Origin: UBA8514 sp034933685
GTDB taxonomy: Bacteria; Bacillota; Clostridia; Lachnospirales; Anaerotignaceae
DNA: 6,350 bases
Direction of reading: 5' to 3'
NCBI GenBank assembly: GCA_034933685.1
Contig: JAYFNB010000015.1
Location: forward strand, 1-6,350
A program made the position numbers and the translations under genes. Below the pieces are notes generated by a model. The model saw only the letters and a program-made list of their open reading frames with translations, was not told the DNA's origin and searched no databases. Positions 1 to 4,990 of this stretch are shown one piece after another; within the stretch, counting starts at the first letter, position 1, and each line of letters opens with the position of its first letter.

Positions 1-27
1 AATACTCATCCAATATTTTCCTTTCAT
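1..27 (-). CDS. Probable start of a leftward gene leaving the window (9 codons)
   Basis: On the minus strand an ATG at 27-25 opens MKGKYWMSI and runs off the left edge. It is preceded by AGAGGAG (43-37) at a spacing of 9 bases, which is a good ribosome binding site for this kind of genome. The XRE gene transcribed in the same direction ends at 243 with its own terminator, so this gene probably has a separate promoter in 44-211, where no clear -35/-10 pair was found. Nine codons are too few to name a family. The call rests on the start signal only. Confidence 0.4.
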
Positions 28-30
28 TCC

Positions 31-64
31 GCTACACTCCTCTACAAGTTTTTTTGAGTGTAGC
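31..64 (-). promoter_or_regulatory. Perfect 9-bp inverted repeat overlapping the ribosome binding site of the left-edge gene
   Basis: GCTACACTC (31-39) and GAGTGTAGC (56-64) are exact reverse complements around a 16-base loop. Read on the minus strand, the distal arm contains the GAG of the AGAGGAG ribosome binding site and ends four bases before the ATG at 27-25. It could be a regulator operator, or an mRNA hairpin that hides the binding site. The T-run lies in the loop rather than after the stem, so it is not a normal intrinsic terminator. Confidence 0.4.
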
Positions 65-211
65 ATAGATTATTTTACTGCCGCCATAAAACTGCAAAAT
101 TTAACCGCTATTTTCTTACATTTTATCACCGTCATTGACAGTGAAGAACTCACTCTAAGAATTTTATTTATCAACAGAGAAATAACAAATAGATTAACTA
201 AGTATATAGAG

Positions 212-239
212 AAAACCATCCCCCAAAGAAGATGGTTTT
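212..239 (-). terminator. Intrinsic terminator after the XRE regulator gene
   Basis: AAAACCATC (212-220) and GATGGTTTT (231-239) form a 9-bp stem with a 10-base loop, starting four bases past the TAG stop of the leftward XRE gene. On the minus strand the stem runs into TTTTCTCTATAT. On the plus strand it is followed by five T, so it may work in both directions. Confidence 0.6.
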
Positions 240-242
240 TAG

Positions 243-566
243 CTATTTTGTATCCAATAATGCCTTGATAGTAGCTGTTATAACCTGTAAATCTCTTTCA
301 TCGCACAAGTGAATCATGTGGATGAGCTGTTCCTTCTTCTTGTCTGTATGTTGAATTTCAGGGAAAAAGATTAAGGCTGCAGATATTTTTAATGTTCGGA
401 TAATTTTAAACAGCACTTCCATGCTGGGCTGTCTGCTTTCATTTTCAATGGCCATTATGTACCGTGTGGTGACACCCGCCTGTTCGTCAAGAGCTTCCTG
501 GGTAAGTCCGGCATCGTGTCGTGCATTCTTGATGGTCTGACCGAATGAGTTCATTAATTCCTTCAC
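243..566 (-). CDS. XRE-family helix-turn-helix transcriptional regulator, 107 aa
   Basis: Residues about 8-62 form a Cro/C1-type DNA-binding domain: FGQTIKNARHDAGLTQEAL is helices 1-2, GVTTRYIMAIENESRQPSM is the recognition helix and following turn, and LFKIIRTLKIS closes the fold. The remaining ~40 residues are charged and probably mediate dimerisation; no peptidase or toxin domain is fused. The start is GTG at 566-564, chosen because AGGAGG (582-577) lies 10 bases upstream; the in-frame ATG at 554-552 has no such site. A weak promoter may be TATATT at 606-601 with TTGCAG at 627-622 (15-base spacer). It is divergent from the LysR gene and followed by a terminator, so it is probably a single-gene transcript. 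Single-domain XRE proteins of this size occur both as chromosomal regulators and as island or phage repressors. The target is unknown. Confidence 0.88.
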   Translation of the reverse strand: MKELMNSFGQTIKNARHDAGLTQEALDEQAGVTTRYIMAIENESRQPSMEVLFKIIRTLKISAALIFFPEIQHTDKKKEQLIHMIHLCDERDLQVITATIKALLDTK

Positions 567-651
567 TGTTAGTTCACCTCCTATGCTATTTTACAGTACG
601 AATATAGGATTGGGAACGAATCTGCAATGATGGTAAACACGAACAATTTAT

Positions 652-668
652 AGCTATTATTGATAGCT
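652..668. promoter_or_regulatory. Perfect dyad AGCTAT-N5-ATAGCT in the divergent spacer
   Basis: AGCTAT (652-657) and ATAGCT (663-668) are exact inverted copies separated by TATTG. The site lies between the divergent XRE and LysR genes, about 85 bases upstream of the XRE start, where a dimeric regulator might bind. The symmetry does not fit the T-N11-A pattern of LysR boxes, so XRE or another dimeric protein is as likely a ligand. Nothing else was recognised in the A/T-rich 669-786. Confidence 0.3.
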
Positions 669-786
669 TAAGATGAAAGAAAGGTTTATAAATTTAAATA
701 GGAAAGAAGGAATTTATTAACTAGCGAATTTTTGAAAGGTGTTTGTACGATATTCTCGGATAATTCATTTGGATATTTGAATGTGC

Positions 787-815
787 TTGATAATTTCTAT
801 TATCCGTGTTATTGT
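787..815 (+). promoter_or_regulatory. Candidate promoter of the LysR gene with an embedded dyad operator
   Basis: TTGATA (787-792) and TATTGT (810-815) are separated by 17 bases and lie about 70 bases before the LysR start codon. A perfect dyad, GATAAT-TTCT-ATTATC (789-804), covers the -35 box and half of the spacer. A dimer bound there would block RNA polymerase, which would suit autoregulation by the LysR protein. The -10 box matches the consensus at only four of six positions. Confidence 0.35.
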
Positions 816-883
816 ATGATACATAAATAGTTATTGATATAAGTGAAATAATAATAAAATGTTTATCAATATGGAGGTGCTTT

Positions 884-1768
884 ATGGACTTGCTGCAAAT
901 TAAATATTTTAAAACTGTGGCTAGCATGCAACATATGACAAGAGCAGCCGATGTGTTGCAAATTGCTCAACCTGCCTTAAGTGCCATGATTGCTAAGTTG
1001 GAGGCAGACTTGGGAGTTCCCTTGTTTAATCGGACAGGACGTAATATTGTTTTAAATGAATATGGAAAAACGTTTTTAAAACGGGCTAATAGAATATTGA
1101 AAGAAGTTGATGAAGGACGACAGGAGATATCCGATCTGTCCGGAAGTGAAATGGGCGCTGTGTCTTTTGCAACTACATCGTTGAATAAAGAATTTGGTAA
1201 TCTTATAGGCAACTTTGCAAGTCTTCATCCAAAAGTAAATTTCCATATTACACAGTTAGGTGATGATAGAGAAAAACTCAATTTATTGGATAAAGATGAA
1301 ATTGATTTTGCTTTTATCAATACGATTGATGAGCATTCTAATATCTCAACTATAAAATTGGCAGAGGAGGACATTTATTTAGCAGTGCCACCATCGCACC
1401 CCCTTTCTAAATACCGAACAGTTTCTTTTCAGAATTTGAAAGACGAAGCCTTTATCGGATTAAAAGCTAATTATAGCCAACAGGAATTTTGTGATGAACT
1501 TTGCAAAAAGAATGGATTTGTGCCAAATATCATCTGTGAGTGCAGTGAATTCACAGCGGTTATTAATTTGGTCGAAGCAGGGCTGGGTGTATCTTTTTTA
1601 CCATGTTCTGAGGATGAGAAAAAGGAGTTGCCTGTCGTTTTGCTTAAGATCGATGGGATTGATTTTAAGAATATTCTGCGACTTGCATGGAGAGAGCAAC
1701 GATATTTTTCAAAAGCGGCAAGAAATTTCCGTGAATATATAACGCTATATTTTAATGCTACAGTTTAA
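884..1768 (+). CDS. LysR-family transcriptional regulator, 294 aa
   Basis: The protein has the typical LysR length and layout. Residues 2-60 are the winged helix-turn-helix (LLQIKYFKTVASMQHMTRAA, then QPALSAMIAKLEADLGVPLF and NRTGRNIVLNEYG), followed by a linker helix to about 88 and a two-lobed periplasmic-binding-protein-like effector domain from about 90 to the end. The start is ATG 884 with GGAGG at 873-877, six bases upstream. The gene stands alone between a divergent XRE gene and a strong terminator. The small molecule sensed and the genes controlled cannot be read from the sequence. LysR regulators often act on a divergent neighbour, but here that neighbour is another regulator, and the downstream ZIP gene is separated by the terminator. 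Family is secure; role is open. Confidence 0.95.
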   Translation: MDLLQIKYFKTVASMQHMTRAADVLQIAQPALSAMIAKLEADLGVPLFNRTGRNIVLNEYGKTFLKRANRILKEVDEGRQEISDLSGSEMGAVSFATTSLNKEFGNLIGNFASLHPKVNFHITQLGDDREKLNLLDKDEIDFAFINTIDEHSNISTIKLAEEDIYLAVPPSHPLSKYRTVSFQNLKDEAFIGLKANYSQQEFCDELCKKNGFVPNIICECSEFTAVINLVEAGLGVSFLPCSEDEKKELPVVLLKIDGIDFKNILRLAWREQRYFSKAARNFREYITLYFNATV

Positions 1769-1777
1769 TTAGAGCAG

Positions 1778-1816
1778 AAAGGCATACCAATTAAAAAAAA
1801 TTGGCATGCCTTTTTT
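1778..1816 (+). terminator. Intrinsic terminator after the LysR gene
   Basis: AAAGGCATACCAATT (1778-1792) pairs with AATTGGCATGCCTTT (1799-1813) with one A-C mismatch and a six-A loop, and runs into TTTTTT (1811-1816). It starts ten bases past the LysR stop. This separates the LysR transcript from the ZIP gene. Confidence 0.88.
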
Positions 1817-1873
1817 ACACAAATCAATATACAAATGATTATGAATATATATATAATAATATATTTTTATTTA

Positions 1874-1902
1874 TTGATATTTGGGCTTATACTGTGGATA
1901 GT
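1874..1902 (+). promoter_or_regulatory. Candidate promoter for the ZIP transporter gene
   Basis: TTGATA (1874-1879), a 17-base spacer and GATAGT (1897-1902) form a plausible sigma-A promoter in the 245-base A/T-rich spacer between the LysR terminator and the ZIP gene. It would give a leader of about 150 bases. The -10 box is imperfect, and no convincing Fur, Zur or MntR box was recognised nearby. Confidence 0.3.
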
Positions 1903-1946
1903 AAAGATATTAAAGTATTTATTAAACTTTACTTGTATAAAGATGG

Positions 1947-1977
1947 AATTTGCAGTTGTCAAAGGCAAATTTTTTTT
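1947..1977 (+). terminator. Terminator-like hairpin in the leader of the ZIP gene
   Basis: AATTTGC (1947-1953) and GCAAATT (1965-1971) form a 7-bp stem with an 11-base loop, and eight T follow the GCAAA arm. It lies about 85 bases before the ZIP start and downstream of the candidate promoter, where an attenuator would be expected. The stem is short and A/T-rich, so termination would be weak. No anti-terminator helix or known riboswitch core was recognised. Confidence 0.35.
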
Positions 1978-2061
1978 GAACATAGGTTATCATATACTAA
2001 CTGTTCGAAATATAAATCTTTTCGGCAGATTAATTTCTTCTGAACAATTGCATGAAAGGAG

Positions 2062-2859
2062 ATGAAAAATACGAGCAACAACATAAATGCATTTTGGGGC
2101 ATCTTAATTCCATTTATTGGAACTTCTGCGGGTGCGGCTTGCGTATTTTTTATGAAAAAGTCCATGAGTGATGGCGTTCAGCGCGCCTTGACGGGATTTG
2201 CTGCTGGTGTCATGGTGGCAGCCTCAGTATGGAGCCTATTAATTCCGTCTATTCAGCGGTCGTGGGCGTTAGGAAAATGGTCGTTTGTACCAGCGGTGGT
2301 CGGTTTTTGGATTGGAGTACTGTTTTTACTTTTGCTCGATCATATTATTCCACATCTGCATCGGAATAGCGAAAAAGCCGAGGGTCCAAGTAGCTGCTTG
2401 CAAAAGACAACAATGTTAATACTTGCGGTGACGTTGCATAATATCCCGGAGGGAATGGCAGTTGGTGTTGTTTATGCGGGATACTTATCCGGAAGCGCAC
2501 AGATTACAGCAGCTGCAGCTCTTGCACTTTCCATCGGTATTGCTATTCAGAACTTTCCGGAGGGGGCGATCATTTCCATGCCTTTGCGGGCAGAAGGATT
2601 GAGTAAACCAAAAGCATTTGTGGGAGGTGTTCTCTCCGGTATTGTGGAGCCCATTGGCGCTGTTTTGACAATTTTGGCAGCACAGATTGTCGTACCTGCG
2701 TTGCCGTACCTTTTAAGCTTTGCTGCAGGAGCTATGATTTATGTGGTGGTAGAAGAGCTAATCCCTGAAATGTCGGAGGGCAGGCACTCTAATATCGGCA
2801 CAGTGTTTTTTGCAGTCGGATTTAGCGTCATGATGGTGCTGGACATAGCCTTGGGCTGA
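2062..2859 (+). CDS. ZIP-family metal transporter, 265 aa
   Basis: An integral membrane protein with about eight hydrophobic segments. The two signature motifs of ZIP transporters are present: HNIPEG at 126-131 and QNFPEG at 163-168. In the family their His, Asn and Glu residues form the intramembrane metal site. VEPIGA (195-200) and the VVEELIPE helix (229-236) also match bacterial GufA/ZupT-like members. A short hydrophilic loop (98-115, with H98, H100) separates the third and fourth segments. The protein probably imports a divalent metal such as Zn, Mn or Fe into the cytoplasm; the metal is not determined by sequence. The start is odd: AAAGGAG (2055-2061) directly abuts the ATG at 2062, far closer than the usual 5-9 bases. 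The next in-frame ATG (2152) would remove the first membrane segment. A DtxR-type repressor gene lies downstream. Confidence 0.93.
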   Translation: MKNTSNNINAFWGILIPFIGTSAGAACVFFMKKSMSDGVQRALTGFAAGVMVAASVWSLLIPSIQRSWALGKWSFVPAVVGFWIGVLFLLLLDHIIPHLHRNSEKAEGPSSCLQKTTMLILAVTLHNIPEGMAVGVVYAGYLSGSAQITAAAALALSIGIAIQNFPEGAIISMPLRAEGLSKPKAFVGGVLSGIVEPIGAVLTILAAQIVVPALPYLLSFAAGAMIYVVVEELIPEMSEGRHSNIGTVFFAVGFSVMMVLDIALG

Positions 2860-2863
2860 TTCT

Positions 2864-2956
2864 ATGCAGGAAATGGCTCATGGTGAACCGCGAAGGAAAA
2901 ATTCTCGTTTTGAAGTGGAACTGGAGTTTTTGTTAAACTTCTTTTCGCCACGATAA
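2864..2956 (+). CDS. Possible 30-residue ORF directly after the ZIP gene
   Basis: An ATG four bases past the ZIP stop opens a 30-codon frame (MQEMAHGEPRRKNSRFEVEL, then a short hydrophobic tail ending SPR). It has a basic middle and no recognisable domain. No good ribosome binding site precedes 2864; AGGA at 2868-2871 is only one base from the alternative ATG at 2873. It could be read by reinitiation after the ZIP gene, could be a remnant of a longer gene, or could be chance. The rest of the spacer (2957-3045) shows only A/T-rich sequence. Confidence 0.22.
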   Translation: MQEMAHGEPRRKNSRFEVELEFLLNFFSPR

Positions 2957-3058
2957 GCAGGGTTGAAAATTTCGATGAAAACATAGTTAAATGAAAATTT
3001 TATACAAGTGCATGACGGCCATACACATTTTTACACAATGAAGTTAGGAGGAACTAAC

Positions 3059-3304
3059 ATGAAAAAGAAAAAGATAGAACATCATATTTATGATAATAGC
3101 GAGGCTGGCGAACAGCAGTATCAACAAAAACTTAAAGCTGACCAAAGTATGCTTCAAACATTTTTAAATGCATTTTCCCAATTTAACTGCGTTCCATTTT
3201 ATTATCCATATAGTTATCCGATGTTTCCACAAGCAGATTTGTTGGTTAACCAACCGGAGGATAATGTGAATAAGGATTATTTAAAGAGGAAAAAAAACAA
3301 ATAA
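3059..3304 (+). CDS. Unrecognised small protein, 81 aa
   Basis: The start is ATG 3059, set by AGGAGG (3046-3051) seven bases upstream. An in-frame ATG at 3008 would add MHDGHTHFYTMKLGGTN but has no binding site. The protein starts with a basic stretch (MKKKK), followed by a Gln-rich, probably helical part (EQQYQQKLKADQSML, 18-32) and a helix LQTFLNAFSQF. An aromatic and proline-rich segment follows (VPFYYPYSYPMFP, 45-57), and it ends in a very basic tail (KDYLKRKKNK). It has one Cys and no signal peptide or membrane segment. I do not recognise a family. It is co-directional with the ZIP gene upstream and with the DtxR gene 61 bases downstream, so it may share a transcript with the latter. Confidence 0.7.
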   Translation: MKKKKIEHHIYDNSEAGEQQYQQKLKADQSMLQTFLNAFSQFNCVPFYYPYSYPMFPQADLLVNQPEDNVNKDYLKRKKNK

Positions 3305-3365
3305 TTATGCCAGAGTGTATGGTAGACAGACACATCTTGCTAAAATTTAAAATGGAGGGCTTATT

Positions 3366-3779
3366 GTGCAACAAAATAAGAATCACTATTGGGAGAATAA
3401 ACTTAGTCCTTCAAAGGAGGAATATTTAAAGGCTATATATAGGCTGTCTGAAATGACTCAATTAGTACGTTCAATTGAGATTGCTGAATATTTAGGAGTT
3501 TCAAAGCCTAGTGTTCATAACGCTGTGGCTAGATTACAGCAAGAAGGGATGGTCATCAAGCCTTTGGGCGGTGCAATTCAGCTTACTGAGGAGGGACGCA
3601 AAAAAGGAGAAATCATTACAGCTAAGTTTGGAATCTTAAGATATTTTTTAAATTCGTGTTGTAATGTTAGTGAACCAACAGCAAGTGCAGATGCTTGCAA
3701 AATGGAGCACATTATCAGTGATGAGTCTATATTTGCTCTAAAAAAATATCTGGACTTAGAACACGGGGATGACCTTTGA
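3366..3779 (+). CDS. DtxR/MntR-family metal-dependent transcriptional repressor, 137 aa
   Basis: Residues 12-75 are the winged helix-turn-helix of the family: LSPSKEEYLKAIYRL is helix 1, SIEIAEYLGVSKPSVHNAVA is the helix-turn-helix, and GGAIQLTEEG is the wing. Residues 78-130 are the dimerisation/metal-binding domain. There is no SH3-like third domain, so the length matches MntR-type members. In the second domain CKMEH (111-115) supplies Cys, Glu and His in the spacing of DtxR Cys102-Glu105-His106. The helix-1 acid is E19, where MntR has Asp8, but MntR Glu11 is replaced by K22 and the His of MntR 77/DtxR 79 appears to be F88. The start is GTG 3366 with GGAGGG at 3354-3359. Such proteins bind DNA when loaded with Fe2+ or Mn2+ and repress metal uptake. 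The ZIP gene upstream is a natural candidate target. Confidence 0.9.
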   Translation: MQQNKNHYWENKLSPSKEEYLKAIYRLSEMTQLVRSIEIAEYLGVSKPSVHNAVARLQQEGMVIKPLGGAIQLTEEGRKKGEIITAKFGILRYFLNSCCNVSEPTASADACKMEHIISDESIFALKKYLDLEHGDDL

Positions 3780-3944
3780 AGAATAAAATACTTTTTTGAG
3801 CATGGGTTAGCCTATGATTACTTAAAGAAAAATTCATGGACTACAAGCGACAAGTACGGTACTTCCGGAGAACCGTGAACACAGTTGCTTCAAACTCGTG
3901 GTAGTGGATTATGCCGCTAAAGGATAGAAAGAATAGGCGTAAAG
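3780..3944 (+). other. Unassigned 165-base spacer between the DtxR gene and the sufC pseudogene
   Basis: No intact gene, terminator or RNA was recognised. The part from about 3840 to 3915 has a more coding-like base composition than the true spacers nearby, and short open stretches occur in several frames, for example LPENREHSCFKLVVVDYAAK on the plus strand. It may be a further remnant of a lost gene or mobile element, but I cannot name one. Confidence 0.3.
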
Positions 3945-4694
3945 ATGCAGAAAACATTATTGAGAACTTAGAACTTGCATGCATCCGGTGAGGAAAAAGA
4001 AATCTTCACCGGATGCATTTAAAAATAAAGAAAGGGGAAATCCATGTTTTGATGGATCCCAACGGCGCGGGAAAATCCACTTTGGCAAACGTTATTATAG
4101 GGCATCCGGGATATAGCGTGACAGATGGACACCTTTATTTCGAGGATGCTGATATTACGGAAGCAAAAACCAACGAACGGGCGAAAAAGGGACTGTTTCT
4201 TTCCTTTCAGGCCCGGAGGAAATTCCCAGCATCACTATGGAGAATTTTTTGAAATCAGCAAGAGCGGCACTGACTGGTAAAGAAGTAAAAGCATTCCCCT
4301 TCCACAAAGAAGTGCTTGCGAAATGCAAAAGCTTTAAACGGATGAAAGCTATGCCAAGCGTCATGCGAATGTCGGCTTCTCCGGCGGAGAGAGAAAGAAG
4401 AGCGAAATATTCCAAATGCTGATGCTTGATCGTAAGCTGGCGATTCTGGATGAAACAGACTCCGGATTGGATGTCGATGCGGTCAAAACTGTATCTTCCG
4501 GCATTAATCAGTTTAAGAATGATCATAACGCAATTTTAATTATTACCTACAACACTCGAATTTTGGATCAGCTTCGTGTGGATTATGTCCATGTTCTGGT
4601 AGACGGAAAGATTGTAAAAACCGGAAACGCGGATCTGATTGAACAAATCTCAACAACTGGCTTTGCCTCAATGGAAAACTCGATCGGAAAGTGA
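3945..4694 (+). pseudogene. sufC: sufC pseudogene (SUF Fe-S assembly ATPase), multiply frameshifted
   Basis: The three frames together read as almost a whole SufC, the ABC-type ATPase that works with SufB/SufD to build Fe-S clusters. In order: IENLELACIR (3959-3988), GEEKEIFTG (3987-4013), HLKIKKGEIHVLM through GLFLSFQ (4016-4210), PEEIPSITMENF to FPFHKEVLAKCKSFK (4213-4338), then DESYAKRHANVGFSGGE and LAILDETDSGLDVD to the TGA at 4692. Frame changes fall at about 3986, 4014, 4211 and 4339, and perhaps 3960; most are losses of one base. Point changes also hit the ATPase core: Walker A reads DPNGAGKST, with Asp for the first Gly, and the switch His is Tyr in IITYNTRIL. The 5' limit is uncertain; ATG 3945 gives the normal length of about 250 codons. 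It cannot give a working product. Sequencing error is unlikely because flanking genes are intact and the substitutions are independent damage. Confidence 0.9.
3979..4018. repeat. Perfect 13-bp inverted repeat inside the sufC pseudogene
   Basis: ATGCATCCGGTGA (3979-3991) and TCACCGGATGCAT (4006-4018) are exact reverse complements. In RNA the stem can grow to 16 bp (G-U, G-C, A-U inward), leaving an 8-base loop, AAAAGAAA. No T-run follows on either strand, so it is not a standard terminator. Both frame changes at the 5' end of sufC (about 3986 and 4014) lie within the arms. Confidence 0.85.
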
Positions 4695-4701
4695 GGTGTA
4701 A

Positions 4702-4796
4702 ATGATGGAGAAGAAAAAACAATCGTAGAAGATATTAAACGTGATCTTTATGACATTAAAAACCCAGATAAGGACAGTTATCGCATTGGATTATAG
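4702..4796 (+). pseudogene. sufB: sufB remnant: first ~30 codons, frameshifted and truncated
   Basis: GAGGTG overlaps the sufC stop and is followed by ATGATG (4702-4707), the normal sufC-sufB junction. The reading starts MEKKK and, after loss of one base in the A-run 4713-4719, continues TIVEDIKRDLYDIKNPDKDS then YRIGL, ending at TAG 4794. This is the typical N-terminus of SufB, the cluster scaffold subunit of about 470 residues. The similarity stops at 4793, where the IS3-type remnant starts, so the rest of sufB was replaced or lost. Upstream sufC is dead as well. Short but clear match. Confidence 0.8.
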
Positions 4797-4990
4797 TTAA
4801 TAAGTTGGATGCTAAAGTGCAAAAATTAACAAGGTTAAAATGTCTTTTTAAACGCATAGGGAGTTAAAAAGTTGACAGCAAAATGAATGCGGTTTCTATT
4901 ATAAAATCCCTCTATATATTCAAACAGACTAATCCTAGCATCCTCAAAATCAGAATAGTGTCTTAGATAAACTTCTAACCATCTTTGTTA
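4797..4990 (-). mobile_element. IS3-family insertion sequence remnant, one end only
   Basis: The element's transposase-3' end is retained: the OrfB tail plus about 38 bases of terminal non-coding DNA (4797-4834) up to the break in sufB. A terminal inverted repeat cannot be proven because the other end is not recognisable. The right limit is uncertain: 4991-5107 may belong to the element or to another remnant. No target duplication can be assigned. Confidence 0.55.
4835..4987 (-). pseudogene. IS3-family transposase (OrfB) remnant, C-terminal 50 residues
   Basis: On the minus strand a 50-codon open stretch ends at TAA 4837-4835. Its key parts are LEVYLRHYSDFEDARISLFE, then YIEGFYNRNRIHFAVNFLTP, ending YAFKKTF. 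This is the conserved end of the DDE integrase of IS3-family OrfB (the usual form is YIE-FYN-RIH-L-TP), after the catalytic Glu helix. The frame is closed upstream by TAA at 4990-4988, and no catalytic DDE residues were found, so it is a dead fragment. Its tail points toward the truncated sufB, only about 40 bases away, suggesting that the element inserted into sufB. Confidence 0.82.

Noticed and set aside
721..927. A 68-codon minus-strand frame across the LysR upstream region
   Set aside because: It overlaps the LysR start and ribosome binding site, lies in A/T-rich promoter DNA and resembles no protein family.
1835..2065. A 76-codon plus-strand frame before the ZIP gene that looks like a small hydrophobic protein
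   Set aside because: It lies in very A/T-rich DNA that yields Ile/Tyr/Leu by chance and has no ribosome binding site; only its overlap with the ZIP start is notable, and that is listed as a finding. The overlapping frame 1801-2043 is rejected for the same reasons.
3008..3058. N-terminal extension MHDGHTHFYT of the 81-aa protein, suggestive of a metal-binding His motif
   Set aside because: There is no ribosome binding site before 3008, while AGGAGG sits at the ideal distance from the ATG at 3059.
3979..4018. The sufC inverted repeat as an intrinsic terminator
   Set aside because: Neither strand has a T-run after the stem, and the arms lie inside former coding sequence.
4013..4252. A 79-residue ABC ATPase fragment as an independent small gene starting at 4013
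   Set aside because: The ATG is internal to SufC homology, which continues upstream and downstream in other frames; it is part of one pseudogene.
4335..4337. A TAA nonsense codon in sufC, with a frameshift near 4321
   Set aside because: Keeping the earlier frame to 4338 and shifting once at 4339-4340 matches SufC length exactly and needs no extra stop, so this reading is simpler.
4155..4526. Long minus-strand open frame across the sufC region
   Set aside because: It lies opposite sequence that clearly encodes SufC motifs (SGGE, LAILDETDSGLD) and has no recognisable domain or start signal.
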